Counted from the first letter of the stretch, positions 34,297 to 43,302 are shown. The stretch: DNA of 64,000 bases from Chloroflexota bacterium (GCA_026708115.1 JAPOVL010000043.1:124001-188000); one strand, 5' to 3'. Program-made: numbers and translations. The notes: generated by a model not told the origin, from the sequence alone.

Positions 34297-35529
34297 ATGA
34301 AGGTTTCAAAACGTATTTGCATGCTTCTTGTCCTGCTGTTCCTCCTAAGCATGGGCTTCGCCGCGCAAGCGCAGGATACGACGATCTCGTTCCTGGCGCC
34401 GCCCTGGGGTGTTCCGCCCAACGAAGACGCGCTCAACGCCTTCATGGAAGAATCGGGCATCACCGTCGAGATTCAGTCCGTGCAGATGGCCGATCTCTAC
34501 AGCCGCGTGCAGGTATCGGCAGCGGCAGGCGAAGCGCCGGCTGATGTGATCTTCATCACGGAAGAGGGTCCGTCCAACGTGGTCGCCACCGGCAACATGC
34601 GCCCCTTGAACGACCTGATCGACATGGGCGACCTGGATACGGACGACTTCGAGAAGCTCGACTTCTGGACGGTGGACGGCGACGTCTATGCCATTCCCAC
34701 CTACCTGCAGTTAGTGATGATGGACTATAACGCCGCCAGGCTGGCCGAAGCTGGTTTCGACGCCCCGCCCACCACTTGGGACGAGCTACACTCGCAGTCG
34801 ATGGCCATCAAGGCAGCGGGCGTCGACGACTACCCGATCGCCTTCGGCGCGATTTCCTGGTCCTGGTGGCTGATGGCGCTGAGCATGGGCGACCCCATGT
34901 TTGATGAGGACCTCAACCCGGTCTTCGCCGACGAAGGCAGCAAGGGTCGTGAGGCGATGGCGCTGCTAAAGACCTTCTTCGATCACGAGTTGATCAGCCC
35001 CGAGATCCTGGCTGGCAGCATCAACCAGCATGGCCTGTTCTGGAGCGGAGTCGGCGTCTTCCATCAAGCCTGGCAAGGCTCGCTGGCCGTGGCGAACAAC
35101 CCGGAACGCTCGCAGCAGGCCCCGGACAGCAAATACCTGGTTCTGCCTGAGGTGGGCAACACCTGGAGCTTCCCGGCCGGCATCGGCATTTCGGTCGACA
35201 GCGAAAACGTCGACGCGGCTTGGGAATTCATCAAATGGTACGTCAGCGAAGGCACGCAGACGGACATCTACAACGCCTTCGGCCTCTATCCCTCGCGCGT
35301 GTCAGTCGCCGCCGCGCTGAACGACGAAGGCGTGATCCAAGGCTATGACGAGATCGTTGAGCAAAGCATGCACACCAACGAACTCCCGCGTTTCGCGCTC
35401 TGGTGGGGTCCCTGGGCCGCGACCGTCAGCGAGGTCATCAAAGAAGCCATGCAGACCGGCATGGACTCCGACGATGTCATTGACGCGCTGGCCGAAGAAT
35501 GGAATGAACTCAAGGAAGAGTACGAGTAG
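34297..35529 (+). CDS. CUT1 sugar ABC transporter substrate-binding protein
   Basis: 410-residue family 1 binding protein with signal peptide (MLLVLLFLLSMGFAAQAQ, cleavage before DTTIS). Lobes show NEDALNAFMEESGITVEIQSVQ, PADVIFITEEGPSNVVATG, YAIPTYLQLVMMDYN and SFPAGIGISVDSENVDAAWEFIKWY. ATG 34297 follows AGAAGGAGA. Immediately after its stop is a long hairpin (35542-35578), then REP repeats and a REP-associated transposase gene, before the two permease genes resume at 36404. So this operon has been interrupted by a mobile unit. Confidence 0.9.
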   Translation: MKVSKRICMLLVLLFLLSMGFAAQAQDTTISFLAPPWGVPPNEDALNAFMEESGITVEIQSVQMADLYSRVQVSAAAGEAPADVIFITEEGPSNVVATGNMRPLNDLIDMGDLDTDDFEKLDFWTVDGDVYAIPTYLQLVMMDYNAARLAEAGFDAPPTTWDELHSQSMAIKAAGVDDYPIAFGAISWSWWLMALSMGDPMFDEDLNPVFADEGSKGREAMALLKTFFDHELISPEILAGSINQHGLFWSGVGVFHQAWQGSLAVANNPERSQQAPDSKYLVLPEVGNTWSFPAGIGISVDSENVDAAWEFIKWYVSEGTQTDIYNAFGLYPSRVSVAAALNDEGVIQGYDEIVEQSMHTNELPRFALWWGPWAATVSEVIKEAMQTGMDSDDVIDALAEEWNELKEEYE

Positions 35530-35541
35530 CCGAAGACAAGA

Positions 35542-35578
35542 GTCGAATGGGCGGCACGCGTGTCGCCCTCCATTCGAC
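35542..35578 (+). terminator. long hairpin 12 nt after the SBP stop
   Basis: GTCGAATG (35542-35549) pairs with CATTCGAC (35571-35578); an inner REP-like stem GGGCGGCAC / GTGTCGCCC extends it, with a small bulge. No U-tract. Likely protects the SBP message end or partly terminates it. Confidence 0.5.
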
Positions 35579-35585
35579 ACAATTC

Positions 35586-35611
35586 GTAGGGGCGAGCCTT
35601 GGCTCGCCCAC
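35586..35611 (+). repeat. REP, left flank of the transposase gene
   Basis: GTAGGGGCGAGCC-TT-GGCTCGCCC, perfect 9-bp stem with 2-nt loop and GTAG head pointing away from the transposase gene. Inverted relative to the copy at 36270-36294. Confidence 0.75.
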
Positions 35612-35661
35612 CGCACAATAATCAAATCCATCCATATGACAATCCGTAGGAAACCGCTGCA

Positions 35662-36207
35662 TTGCGCAACCCTAATCATCGACATAGCCATCGCCGTTCT
35701 ATTCGATTGCGCGGATACGATTATCGGAAAGGCGGCGTCTACTTTGTAACAATATGCGCCTACAGAAAGTTGAAGCTGTTTGGCAGCATTATCGACGGTG
35801 AAATGGCGCTTAGTCCTTTGGGCGAGATCGCGTGCGAGGAATGGCGGCATATCGCGCGAGCACGCAGCAACGTAGAACTAGATCGCTATGTTGTCATGCC
35901 CAATCACTTACATGGCCTGTTTATCGTTACGGGTGGGCATGAGGACAATCTGGGTCAAGGCGCGAAGTCCCGCCACGTGGAGAGGCGGCCAAGATTACCT
36001 GCTGGTTCGCTAGGAGCAATCATCAGCCAATATAAAGCCGCTGTCAGCAGGCGTGCATGGTCCGGCCTGATTTGTCGCAGTCAACGCATATGGCAGCGGA
36101 ATTATTTCGACCACATTTTGCGCGATGAATCATCGTTAAATGAGATTCGCAAATACATCATCGAGAATCCTGCCCGGTGGCGTGATGACAGTTTGTATGT
36201 CATGTAG
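35662..36207 (+). mobile_element. REP-associated tyrosine transposase (RAYT, Y1 transposase) gene
   Basis: 181-residue single-strand nuclease of the IS200/IS605-related Y1 family that acts on REP hairpins. The HUH motif is His82-Leu-His84 in VVMPNHLHGLF; candidate catalytic tyrosines are Tyr148 (WQRNYFDHILRDE) and Tyr165 (EIRKYIIENPARW). The N-terminal GYDYRKGGVYFVTIC is typical. Start is TTG 35662 with AGGAAA upstream. It is flanked by inverted REP copies at 35586-35611 and 36270-36294, and the same repeat family is scattered over the window, so it is the likely mobiliser of those repeats. It sits inside a sugar transporter operon between SBP and permease genes. Confidence 0.88.
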
Positions 36208-36269
36208 ACAAACTGGGTTGAGTTCGATCTTTGCTCTTATATTGGTGAGGGCCCGCGGCCGAGAATATT

Positions 36270-36294
36270 GGGCGAGCCACGGGCTCGCCCCTAC
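36270..36294 (-). repeat. REP, right flank of the transposase gene
   Basis: GGGCGAGCC-ACG-GGCTCGCCC followed by CTAC: a perfect 9-bp stem, inverted copy of the repeat at 35586-35611. Confidence 0.75.
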
Positions 36295-36403
36295 GACTGG
36301 TGACTTAGAAAGACACGCTTGCGTGGTAGGGCAATGCCAGGATCGCGGTTATGATTAGCTTTTCAAGACACTGTCGCCGCATCACGCACATGAATGCGGA
36401 ATT

Positions 36404-37321
36404 ATGAAAGCATACCACCGCATCTTCTCATCCGACTCTCGCTATGTCATCGTCGTGCTGGCGCCGATCGTGCTATTGATCGCGCTCTTCATCTATTACC
36501 CCGCCGTCGACACCTTCCGCACCAGCACGACCAATTACAACCTGCGCGTGCGCAGGCCCCCCAAATCTGTCGGGCTCAACAACTATGTCAAACTGCTGGA
36601 AGACGACGAATTCTGGGAGGTGACCGGGCGCAGCTTCAAAGTTGTCATCATCACGCTGCCGCTGGAGATGCTTGTCGCCTTCGGCATCGCCATGTTGCTG
36701 AACCAGCGCTTTCCCGGGCGCGCCATCGTCCGTACCTTGACCTTTTTGCCCTGGATGCTGCCGGGGGTGGTCAACGGTTTCCTCTGGGGTTGGCTGCTCA
36801 ACGGCGAATACGGCGCGCTCAACGGCTTTCTCTATCAATTTGGGCTGATCAGCGAGTACCAGTATTGGCTGCGGGAGCCGGAACACCTGATCTTTTGGGT
36901 GACCGTCGTGCAGACCTGGACGCGCTACGCCTTCCCCACCATCATTCTGCTTGCCGGTTTGCAGAGCATCCCCGATGATCTTTACGACGCGGCCAAAGTC
37001 GATGGCGCCAACGCGCTATCCGGGGTGCGATTCATCACCCTGCCGCTGCTGCTGCCGTCATTCGGCATCGCTCTCGTCGTCGAATTCATCGCCGCTTTCC
37101 AGATATTTGACGTGATCTGGACGCTCACCGCGGGCGGCTCGGCGGGTGGCGCGATGAATCCCTTCACCAAGACGCTCATGCTCTACAACTATGAACTGGT
37201 CTTCCGCGATTTGCGCGTGGGCTTGGGGGCAGCGCTGTCGTACATCATCCTGGCGATGTCCCTCGCTGTCGGGATGATCTTTGTCTGGCGCGTTTATAAC
37301 CAGGGAGTGCAGGAGCAATGA
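36404..37321 (+). CDS. CUT1 sugar ABC transporter permease (MalF-like)
   Basis: 305-residue inner-membrane permease with helix 1 VIVVLAPIVLLIALFIYYPA and EAA loop LYDAAKVDGANALSGV then FITLPLLLPSF. It belongs with the SBP at 34297 although 874 nt with a transposase gene lie between. ATG 36404 has only a GGAA box. Its last 4 nt overlap the next permease gene (ATGA). Confidence 0.9.
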   Translation: MKAYHRIFSSDSRYVIVVLAPIVLLIALFIYYPAVDTFRTSTTNYNLRVRRPPKSVGLNNYVKLLEDDEFWEVTGRSFKVVIITLPLEMLVAFGIAMLLNQRFPGRAIVRTLTFLPWMLPGVVNGFLWGWLLNGEYGALNGFLYQFGLISEYQYWLREPEHLIFWVTVVQTWTRYAFPTIILLAGLQSIPDDLYDAAKVDGANALSGVRFITLPLLLPSFGIALVVEFIAAFQIFDVIWTLTAGGSAGGAMNPFTKTLMLYNYELVFRDLRVGLGAALSYIILAMSLAVGMIFVWRVYNQGVQEQ

Positions 37322-38202
37322 ACCTGGGCTTGCAGGGTCAGGAGCGCCTTCGTCTTGGCGTCATCTACGCGCTCTGCGCCATTGTGCTGATCTGGGCGCT
37401 GGCGCCGATCTACTGGGTCGCGGTCAGCAGCATCTCCACCCGGCAGCAACTCTACGCCCGCCCCTACAAAATCTGGTTCCCCAGCGAACCCACGTTGGAA
37501 TCTTACAAGACGATCTTTACCCAGGGCGCCAAGTTCCGCGCCGGCGGTTTTTCGCCGACAGCGCACCTCATGAGCACCGGGCTGCGCAATAGCGTCATTA
37601 TCAGCGTGGCATCGGCCGGCATCGTCACCTTGATGGCCACCGGCGCCGGGTATGCCTTCGCCCGCATGCAATTCGTCGGCAAAAATCTCATCTTTCTCTT
37701 AATCATGCTGATGCTGCCCTTGCCGATCTGGGTGTCGTTGATCGCGCTGTTTTTCATCATGTCCCGCCTGGAACTGATCGATACCTTGCTGGGACTCGTC
37801 CTGATATTCGTGACCCTGCTGCTGCCGCTTTCGGTCTGGATGATGACCACCTTCGTTCGCGATATCCCCTCGGAAATCCAGGACGCCGCCCGCGTCGACG
37901 GCGCCGGTCGCTGGCGACTGGTCTACAGCATTATTTTGCCCTTGGCGCGCCCGGGCATGGTGGCCGTCTTCCTGGTGGCCATGCTGTCGACCTGGAACAA
38001 TTTCCTCATCCCGCTCATTTTCACCCGCACCGACGATTCGCAGCCGCTGACCATCGTGCTGACGCTTTTCATCGGGCAATACGAAGTGGCATGGGAAGAT
38101 ATGTCGGCCGCGGCCGTGGTGACGATGCTGCCGCCCTTCTTGATGGCGCTTTTCTTCCAGCGCTATCTGGTGCGCGGCTTGACCATGGGCGCGGTCAAGT
38201 AA
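37318..38202 (+). CDS. CUT1 sugar ABC transporter permease (MalG-like)
   Basis: 294-residue inner-membrane permease; helix 1 IYALCAIVLIWALAPIYWVAV, EAA loop IQDAARVDGAGRWRLV then SIILPLARPGM, C-terminal RYLVRGLTMGAVK. ATG overlaps the upstream stop and has AGGAG within the upstream gene, so translation is coupled. Converges with the Uma2 gene 10 nt beyond its stop. No ATPase gene follows. Confidence 0.9.
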   Translation: MNLGLQGQERLRLGVIYALCAIVLIWALAPIYWVAVSSISTRQQLYARPYKIWFPSEPTLESYKTIFTQGAKFRAGGFSPTAHLMSTGLRNSVIISVASAGIVTLMATGAGYAFARMQFVGKNLIFLLIMLMLPLPIWVSLIALFFIMSRLELIDTLLGLVLIFVTLLLPLSVWMMTTFVRDIPSEIQDAARVDGAGRWRLVYSIILPLARPGMVAVFLVAMLSTWNNFLIPLIFTRTDDSQPLTIVLTLFIGQYEVAWEDMSAAAVVTMLPPFLMALFFQRYLVRGLTMGAVK

Positions 38203-38212
38203 GGCTATGCGC

Positions 38213-38785
38213 CTAGTCGGGGAATAACCGCCCTAAAGGCAGCGCGAAACCGGGCAGTACAGTGCCGCCGCTCAAGTTACCCTCGGCTTCGACCATCTCG
38301 CTTTGCGGCGCGCCGTCGCTCCCCAGGGTCCATACCTCGGCGCTTTTCTCCGCCGGGTGGACAAGCCAGACCAACGAGGTACCGTGGCGCAGGTAGACGC
38401 TGGCTTTGCGGCGAGCTTGCGCCAGCGATTGCGACGGCGAGATGATCTCCACTGCTAAATCAGGCATAAACGGCGCATAACCAGCCGTGGCTGGCGTTGA
38501 AGCTTGTGTAGAGCCTTCAAAAGCAACATCGGGTATCAGCAAGGTCTGCCGATCGTCGGGCGGATGATATCCGACTTCGACCGTAGCTTCGCCCAGATCA
38601 TGCTCGTCCGCATAGTTAGCGATATGTTGACCTATGCGTAGAGCAAGACGTCCATGTATTTGACCTGGCGACATAGTGACCAGCATCTCCCCGTCAACTA
38701 GGCAAATCTTTTTGGCGTCGTTCTCCGGCGCGCAGGCCAGCCGCCACACATCATCCACTGTATATTCCCGCTCTCGGGTAGCCAT
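38213..38785 (-). CDS. Uma2 family endonuclease-like protein (DUF820)
   Basis: 190-residue PD-(D/E)xK-fold protein. Landmarks are REYTVDDVWRLACAPEND at the N-terminus, a LVDGEMLVTMSPGQIHG segment, LIPDVAFEG with an active-site Asp, and DLAVEIISPSQSLAQARRKASVYL with Glu and Lys, then VWLVHPAEKSAEVW. ATG 38785 gives the usual N-terminus; an ATG at 38806 is also possible. The family is abundant in filamentous Chloroflexi and cyanobacteria as stand-alone genes; its role is not established, and nuclease activity is predicted from the fold only. No toxin-antitoxin partner is visible beside it. Confidence 0.82.
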   Translation of the reverse strand: MATREREYTVDDVWRLACAPENDAKKICLVDGEMLVTMSPGQIHGRLALRIGQHIANYADEHDLGEATVEVGYHPPDDRQTLLIPDVAFEGSTQASTPATAGYAPFMPDLAVEIISPSQSLAQARRKASVYLRHGTSLVWLVHPAEKSAEVWTLGSDGAPQSEMVEAEGNLSGGTVLPGFALPLGRLFPD

Positions 38786-38915
38786 CGGGTCTTCGCCTTC
38801 AATCATTCTCCATAACAACCACTATAACACAGGAGCAAGTGCAAGTAAGCAATGAGCATCAACAACAGAAGGGCGTTTCGGCGAAACGCCCCCAGAAAAT
38901 GCGCTTCCCCTGATT

Positions 38916-38955
38916 TTTCTCTGTGCCCTCTGTGCCTCTGTGGTGAATTATCGTT
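38916..38955. repeat. CTCTGTG-type dispersed repeat
   Basis: Contains CTCTGTGCCTCTGTGGTGAA followed by TTATCGTTGC. Related copies lie at 47961-48000, 49931-49975 and 49990-50027. All are intergenic. Confidence 0.6.
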
Positions 38956-39026
38956 GCGCGACATGCCTGGACTTACTGGGAAGACCGCTTCCGTAAAACG
39001 CAGAATCTAAAGATTTTCACCAAGCC

Positions 39027-40451
39027 TCAGTCGTAGACATGAGGCGGCTGACGCTCGTGCCAATCCTGCGTCTGCTCGTAGGCGTAGGCGATGCGGTAGA
39101 GCGTCGCCTCGTCAAAAGGCCGTCCTGTCAGTTGATAACCTATCGGCAGCCCGGCAGACGTGAACCCGCCCGGCGCGCTGATCGCCGGTTGCCCGCTCAG
39201 GTTGGCGGGATAAACATGATGAATGAATCCATCGGTCGGCGTCTCGCCGTTGTCCAGGTCTTGGCGAGGCTTGCGCACATCCGTCAGCAGCGGCGCTGGA
39301 ACGGGAATCGTCGGCGAAATCATAGCCGCCAGATTCTCGCGCCGGAACAGCGCCTTCATGGCCGAACGGAAACGTTCGCGGGCGCGCAAGGCCGTGACAT
39401 ACTGCGCCGCCGACAGAAATTCCCCCATCCGCAAGGTGTCGCGCGTGCCGGGACTGTACAGGTGGCCCTTTTCCCGTATCTGACGCCGATGATAGCTGGC
39501 CGATTCCGCCATCCGGATGGTCATCAAGGTCTCACGTGTTAAGGCCAGCTCGGGCAAGTTGAGCTCGATTATTTCCGCGCCCATAGCCGCCAGTTCGTCG
39601 ATGACGCTTAGGGTGGCGGCGCGCACCTCGTCAGTGACGTCGGGATAGAAGAAGTAGTCGCGCTCGATGCCGATCCGCGTGCCTCGCACGCCGTCCTCAA
39701 TGCCCGCGGAGAAGTCCGGCGTCTCCACACGGGCGGAATTGGCGTCTTTGGGATCGTACCCGGCGATCGCGCCCAGCATCAGCGCGTTGTCGCGCACCCT
39801 GCGCGTTAGCGGGCCCACATGATCGAGGGACCAAGCCAGCGGCACCACGCCATAGGCGCTGACGCGCCCGTATGTCGCTTTCATGCCGACCAGATTGTTG
39901 ATCGAGGCCGGAATGCGGATGGATCCGCCAGTGTCGGTGCCGATCGTCCCGAAGGACGCGCGCGCCGTCAGCGCCACCCCGGAGCCGATGCTGCTGCCGC
40001 CCGGGAAGCGTTTGAGATCCCAGGGACTGCGCGTCGGCGGTTCGCTGCCGCCGCAAGAGAATTCGTGGCAGCGCGTTTTGCCGATCAAGACGGCGCCGGC
40101 CGCGTAAAGCCTGCCCACGACGGTCGCATCGAACTCCGGCACAAAACCCGCCAATACTTTCGATCCAACCTCGGTCAGGATGCCCTTGCTATAGCAATTG
40201 TCCTTGACGCCGATGGGGATGCCGTGCAAGGGACCGCGATCGCGACCGGCAGCGAGTTCCCGGTCGGCGCCTTCGGCCGCCGCCAGCGCCAGGTCCACCG
40301 GCACGATAGCGTAGGCTTGCAGCGTCGGCTCGGTCTCTTTGATGCGCGCGAGCGTGGCCTCGGTCAGGGCGACCGATGTCGTCGCGCCCTGCCGCAGGGC
40401 GGAGGCCGCTTCGCTGATGGACAAATCGATCAGGGCGCGTGATTCAGTCAT
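39027..40451 (-). CDS. amidase signature family enzyme (GatA-like fold)
   Basis: 474-residue amidohydrolase that cleaves an amide to acid and ammonia. The Ser-cisSer-Lys triad is visible: Lys83 in GIPIGVKDN, cis-Ser153 in PGGSSIGSG and nucleophile Ser177 in GTDTGGSIRIPAS. The glycine usually found in GGSSGGS is Ile here, a small deviation. The C-terminal half has SYHRRQIREKG and NLSGQPAISAPGGFTSAGLPIGYQLTGRPFDE, standard for stand-alone amidases rather than the tRNA amidotransferase subunit; no gatB or gatC is nearby. Transcribed leftward, divergent from the PhyH gene, with TATAAT on the minus strand at 40596-40601. Substrate unknown. Confidence 0.88.
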   Translation of the reverse strand: MTESRALIDLSISEAASALRQGATTSVALTEATLARIKETEPTLQAYAIVPVDLALAAAEGADRELAAGRDRGPLHGIPIGVKDNCYSKGILTEVGSKVLAGFVPEFDATVVGRLYAAGAVLIGKTRCHEFSCGGSEPPTRSPWDLKRFPGGSSIGSGVALTARASFGTIGTDTGGSIRIPASINNLVGMKATYGRVSAYGVVPLAWSLDHVGPLTRRVRDNALMLGAIAGYDPKDANSARVETPDFSAGIEDGVRGTRIGIERDYFFYPDVTDEVRAATLSVIDELAAMGAEIIELNLPELALTRETLMTIRMAESASYHRRQIREKGHLYSPGTRDTLRMGEFLSAAQYVTALRARERFRSAMKALFRRENLAAMISPTIPVPAPLLTDVRKPRQDLDNGETPTDGFIHHVYPANLSGQPAISAPGGFTSAGLPIGYQLTGRPFDEATLYRIAYAYEQTQDWHERQPPHVYD

Positions 40452-40595
40452 GCCAGCCAGCGTCTAATTTCAGATTCGGCAGATAATCAAAAGACCCCGA
40501 CCCGGTCTTCCGACGGGGGCGCCAACCACCCTAGGCCATAGACTGGGTAAATGCGCTCTCGGGGACATCGTATCTGTTTGCTTATATCGACCCAG

Positions 40596-40601
40596 ATTAT
40601 A
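40596..40601 (-). promoter_or_regulatory. candidate -10 of the amidase gene
   Basis: TATAAT on the minus strand, 145 nt upstream of the amidase start; no good -35 is seen at 17 bp. Confidence 0.35.
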
Positions 40602-40635
40602 GCATGCAAATAATCGCTATTGCTTGAAACAATTT

Positions 40636-40664
40636 TTGCATCTTGCCCCTCCTGACGCTAAAAT
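40636..40664 (+). promoter_or_regulatory. candidate promoter of the PhyH gene
   Basis: TTGCAT at 40636-40641 and TAAAAT at 40659-40664, 17-bp spacer. The leader to ATG 40696 is about 25 nt and has no Shine-Dalgarno sequence. Confidence 0.4.
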
Positions 40665-40695
40665 TCAGGCAAAGGCAAAATAAAGACTCTGACTT

Positions 40696-41607
40696 ATGCA
40701 GCGATCTACCACCTTACAGGAACCTCTGTCAAGCAACGGCTACACCCTCTCATCAGCGCCAAACCGCCTCGGCTGGCTGACGCCATCCGACCCAGCCGCG
40801 TCGATCAGCGCGCTGCAAGAGCAATTCCGTGAACAGGGCTACCTCTGGCTTAAAGGCATCCTCGACCGCGACGATGTCCTCGATTTCCGCCGTCGCTACT
40901 TCGCCGCTTTCGCCGATACCGGTCTGGTCCGCCGCGATATCGACCCCGGCGAAGGCATCTACGACGGCGCGAACGAAAACAAGAACCTGATCCTCAAACT
41001 GCAGATGGAAACCCATCGCTGGGCGGCTTACGAAGCCTTCTGCCTGGCCAAGCCCATCTATCGCTTCTACGAAGCCTTCTTCGAGGGCGCGGTTTACCTG
41101 CACAAGCGCAAGCTCATCCGCCATGTTCCGCCCGGAGATGTCAGCACGACCGGCGCCCATTACGACCTGGTCTACCTGCGCGCCGGCACCGACGCCGTCT
41201 GCACCAGCTGGATCCCCATCGGCGATACCCCACCCGAAATGGGCGGCTTGATCTACCTGGAAAACTCGCACCACTTCGGCCGCCGCAAAGAAGCCGAGTT
41301 CAGCAAACTCAATGCCGAACTGCCGCCGGAAGAGCGCATCAATGCTTTCAACAAAAATATGGGGCTGCATGGCTGGCTGACCAAAGACCTGCCGTCGCTC
41401 GCCGACCGCCTGGATACCCGCTGGCTCATGGCCGACTACGAAGCCGGTGACATGGTCGTTCACGGCGCCTACACCACTCACGCCGCCACCGCCAACGCCT
41501 CGCCCGAGGGCCTCATCCGGCTCTCGACCGATATTCGCTACCAACGCGTAAAAGAAGAGATCGACGTTCGCTGGAGCAACCACTGGTCCTTTGATGACTT
41601 CAAATAG
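40696..41607 (+). CDS. phytanoyl-CoA dioxygenase (PhyH) family protein
   Basis: 303-residue Fe(II)/2-oxoglutarate-dependent oxygenase. The double-stranded beta-helix ligands are His155 and Asp157 (GAHYDLVY) and His262 (TTHAATAN), with the 2-oxoglutarate-binding Arg275 in GLIRLSTDIRYQ. GDMVVHGAYTTHA is typical of the family. Bacterial relatives hydroxylate small molecules, often in secondary or osmolyte metabolism; substrate cannot be read from the sequence. It stands alone, divergent from the amidase gene. The stop is followed by a 9-bp hairpin at 41619-41649. Confidence 0.85.
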   Translation: MQRSTTLQEPLSSNGYTLSSAPNRLGWLTPSDPAASISALQEQFREQGYLWLKGILDRDDVLDFRRRYFAAFADTGLVRRDIDPGEGIYDGANENKNLILKLQMETHRWAAYEAFCLAKPIYRFYEAFFEGAVYLHKRKLIRHVPPGDVSTTGAHYDLVYLRAGTDAVCTSWIPIGDTPPEMGGLIYLENSHHFGRRKEAEFSKLNAELPPEERINAFNKNMGLHGWLTKDLPSLADRLDTRWLMADYEAGDMVVHGAYTTHAATANASPEGLIRLSTDIRYQRVKEEIDVRWSNHWSFDDFK

Positions 41608-41618
41608 TCCGGTCTTTG

Positions 41619-41649
41619 AAGCCCCTCTCTCTTTATGGTTGAGGGGCTT
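41619..41649. terminator. hairpin after the PhyH gene
   Basis: AAGCCCCTC (41619-41627) pairs with GAGGGGCTT (41641-41649), 13-nt loop, 12 nt after the PhyH stop. No U-tract; sequence resembles the CCCCTCTCC palindrome family found at 43148. Confidence 0.5.
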
Positions 41650-41755
41650 GGAGTGGGGTTGTGCGCCATAGAACTGGAGGTGAAGACAAGCAAGAAAGCC
41701 AGAGACAGCAGTGCAAGTTGTGTAGCCTAAAATGTATCTGAATAGGAGAATTATC

Positions 41756-43129
41756 ATGTCTGTAAACAAGAAAACAGGAATATCGCGCCGCGACATACTC
41801 AAGACCATCGCCGGCGGCACCGGCGCCGTCGCGCTGGGCGCGCTGCCCGCCGCCAGCGTCATGGCGCAGGATCCTGTCACCATCACCTACTGGCACGGCT
41901 GGACCGAACAATGGGAGAATTACGTCCAGGACATCGTCGACGCTTTCCACGCGCACCAGGACGCCATTCGCGTCGAGCCGCTGGTTGTCCCCTATGGCGA
42001 TTTCCTGGTGCGCTTGACCGCCGCCATCTCCGCCGGCAACCCGCCTGACATCGTCACTTTCTTTGGCTCGAACGAGATCCCGGGTTTGGCCGCGCTCGGC
42101 GGCATCACGCCCTACGCAGACCTGGGCACGGCAGAAGAGGTCGCGGCCATCAAAGAATTCCTCACCCCAGCGGCTTTGGCCGGCGGCGTCGTCGACGGCG
42201 CCGTCTACGGCACGCCCAGCGGCTTCGGCGTCTACGACCTGGCTTGGAACAAGAACCAATTTGAAGAATCTGGCCTGGACCCCGAAGTCGGACCCAGCAC
42301 GATCGAAGAGTTGGATGCCATGGCGGAGCAACTCACGGTCGAAGACGCCGATGGCAATCTGGATCGCGTCGGTCTGCTGCATCTCGGCTCGCACCACTCT
42401 TTCCACCGCGCCTGGTTCGGCAACTTTGGCGGCCAGATTTATGATGCCGAGAACGACGCCATCACCGCCAACCATCCCGGCAATGTGCGCGCGCTCGAAT
42501 GGATGATGTCTTACAGCGAACGCTATGGCGTTGATCGCTTGCAGCGCTTCCAATCCGGCTTGTCCGGCGAACGCGGCGGCACGCAAGACCCCTTCATCGC
42601 CGGCCGCCTGGCCATGCAACTCATCGGTCCCTGGAAGCTGGGTGACTTCCACCGCTTCGCCGCCGAGGGATTCCGCTGGGGTTTGACGCACCTGCCACCG
42701 GTCGCGGGCGAAGAAGACAGCACCGGCTGGGGTTCCTGGATTTGGGGCAACTACCAGTGCATCCCCACCGGCGCAGCCAACCCGGCAGCCGCCTACGAGT
42801 TCGCCAAGTGGTGGTCCGGCTTCACCGATCCGGATGTTATGGCCATCGTCGCCGCCTGGAAAGATACGCCGACCACGACCACTGGCTCGCTGGCCGCGCT
42901 GGAAGTGGACCGCATCACCGCCCTCTTCGACGAGCATCCCGACTACCGCAGCTTCTTTGAAACCATGGGCAGCCCGCGCGGCTTGACCACGCCGATGATT
43001 CCGGTGGCCAACTTCTACATGGACCGCTTGGGCTCGGAAGTCGATCAAGCTTTGCGGTTGGAGAAATCAGCGCAAGAAGCGCTCGACGCCGTGCAGACCG
43101 CCGTCGAGAACGAATATCGCCAGTTCTAA
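41756..43129 (+). CDS. CUT1 sugar ABC transporter substrate-binding protein, Tat-type signal
   Basis: 457-residue family 1 binding protein. The N-terminus carries a twin-arginine motif (SRRDILK, residues 10-16) and a weakly hydrophobic stretch ending VMA-QDP, so export by the Tat route is likely, unlike most other binding proteins here, which have Sec-type signals. Domain landmarks are YWHGWTEQWENYVQDIVDAF, GNPPDIVTFFGSNEIPGLA, YGTPSGFGVYDLAWNKNQF and GSWIWGNYQCIPTGAANPAAA. ATG 41756 follows AGGAGAA. First gene of the SBP, MalG, MalF series, an order reversed for the permeases compared with the other CUT1 clusters. Confidence 0.9.
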   Translation: MSVNKKTGISRRDILKTIAGGTGAVALGALPAASVMAQDPVTITYWHGWTEQWENYVQDIVDAFHAHQDAIRVEPLVVPYGDFLVRLTAAISAGNPPDIVTFFGSNEIPGLAALGGITPYADLGTAEEVAAIKEFLTPAALAGGVVDGAVYGTPSGFGVYDLAWNKNQFEESGLDPEVGPSTIEELDAMAEQLTVEDADGNLDRVGLLHLGSHHSFHRAWFGNFGGQIYDAENDAITANHPGNVRALEWMMSYSERYGVDRLQRFQSGLSGERGGTQDPFIAGRLAMQLIGPWKLGDFHRFAAEGFRWGLTHLPPVAGEEDSTGWGSWIWGNYQCIPTGAANPAAAYEFAKWWSGFTDPDVMAIVAAWKDTPTTTTGSLAALEVDRITALFDEHPDYRSFFETMGSPRGLTTPMIPVANFYMDRLGSEVDQALRLEKSAQEALDAVQTAVENEYRQF

Positions 43130-43147
43130 GTCGACCCTCACCCCAAA

Positions 43148-43196
43148 CCCCTCTCCGGCGGGTCAGTGTCTACGCGACCCCATAAAGGGAGAGGGG
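43148..43196. repeat. palindrome with nested GCGTAGACACW element, SBP/permease spacer
   Basis: CCCCTCTCC (43148-43156) pairs with GGAGAGGGG (43188-43196). Nested in its loop is a second stem, GGGTC (43160-43164) with GACCC (43176-43180), around the core AGTGTCTACGC (43165-43175), the reverse complement of GCGTAGACACT. Confidence 0.65.
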
Positions 43197-43257
43197 CTTA
43201 CGACATCTCTTGCGGGTTTGAGGACAGACGGTTTGCCATATCAGCCAGTGCAACACT

Positions 43258-43302
43258 CCCCTTCTCCCCTTGTGGGAGAAGGGGCCGGGGGATGAGGGGT
43301 AG
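43258..43302. repeat. 11-bp palindrome of the CTACCCC/GGCCCC family
   Basis: CCCCTTCTCCC (43258-43268), CTTGT, GGGAGAAGGGG (43274-43284), followed by GGCCGGGGGATGAGGGGTAG. It is the inverse of the repeats at 45263 and 59363. Lies 17 nt before the permease start. Confidence 0.65.

Noticed and set aside
40620..40650. TTTTTGCATCTTGC near the PhyH promoter as a possible fourth operator
   Set aside because: Only TTTTTGCA matches; the palindrome and the paired upstream element are absent.
41633..43048. 471-codon open frame on the minus strand
   Set aside because: Shadow of the Tat-type SBP gene; no ribosome site or domain.
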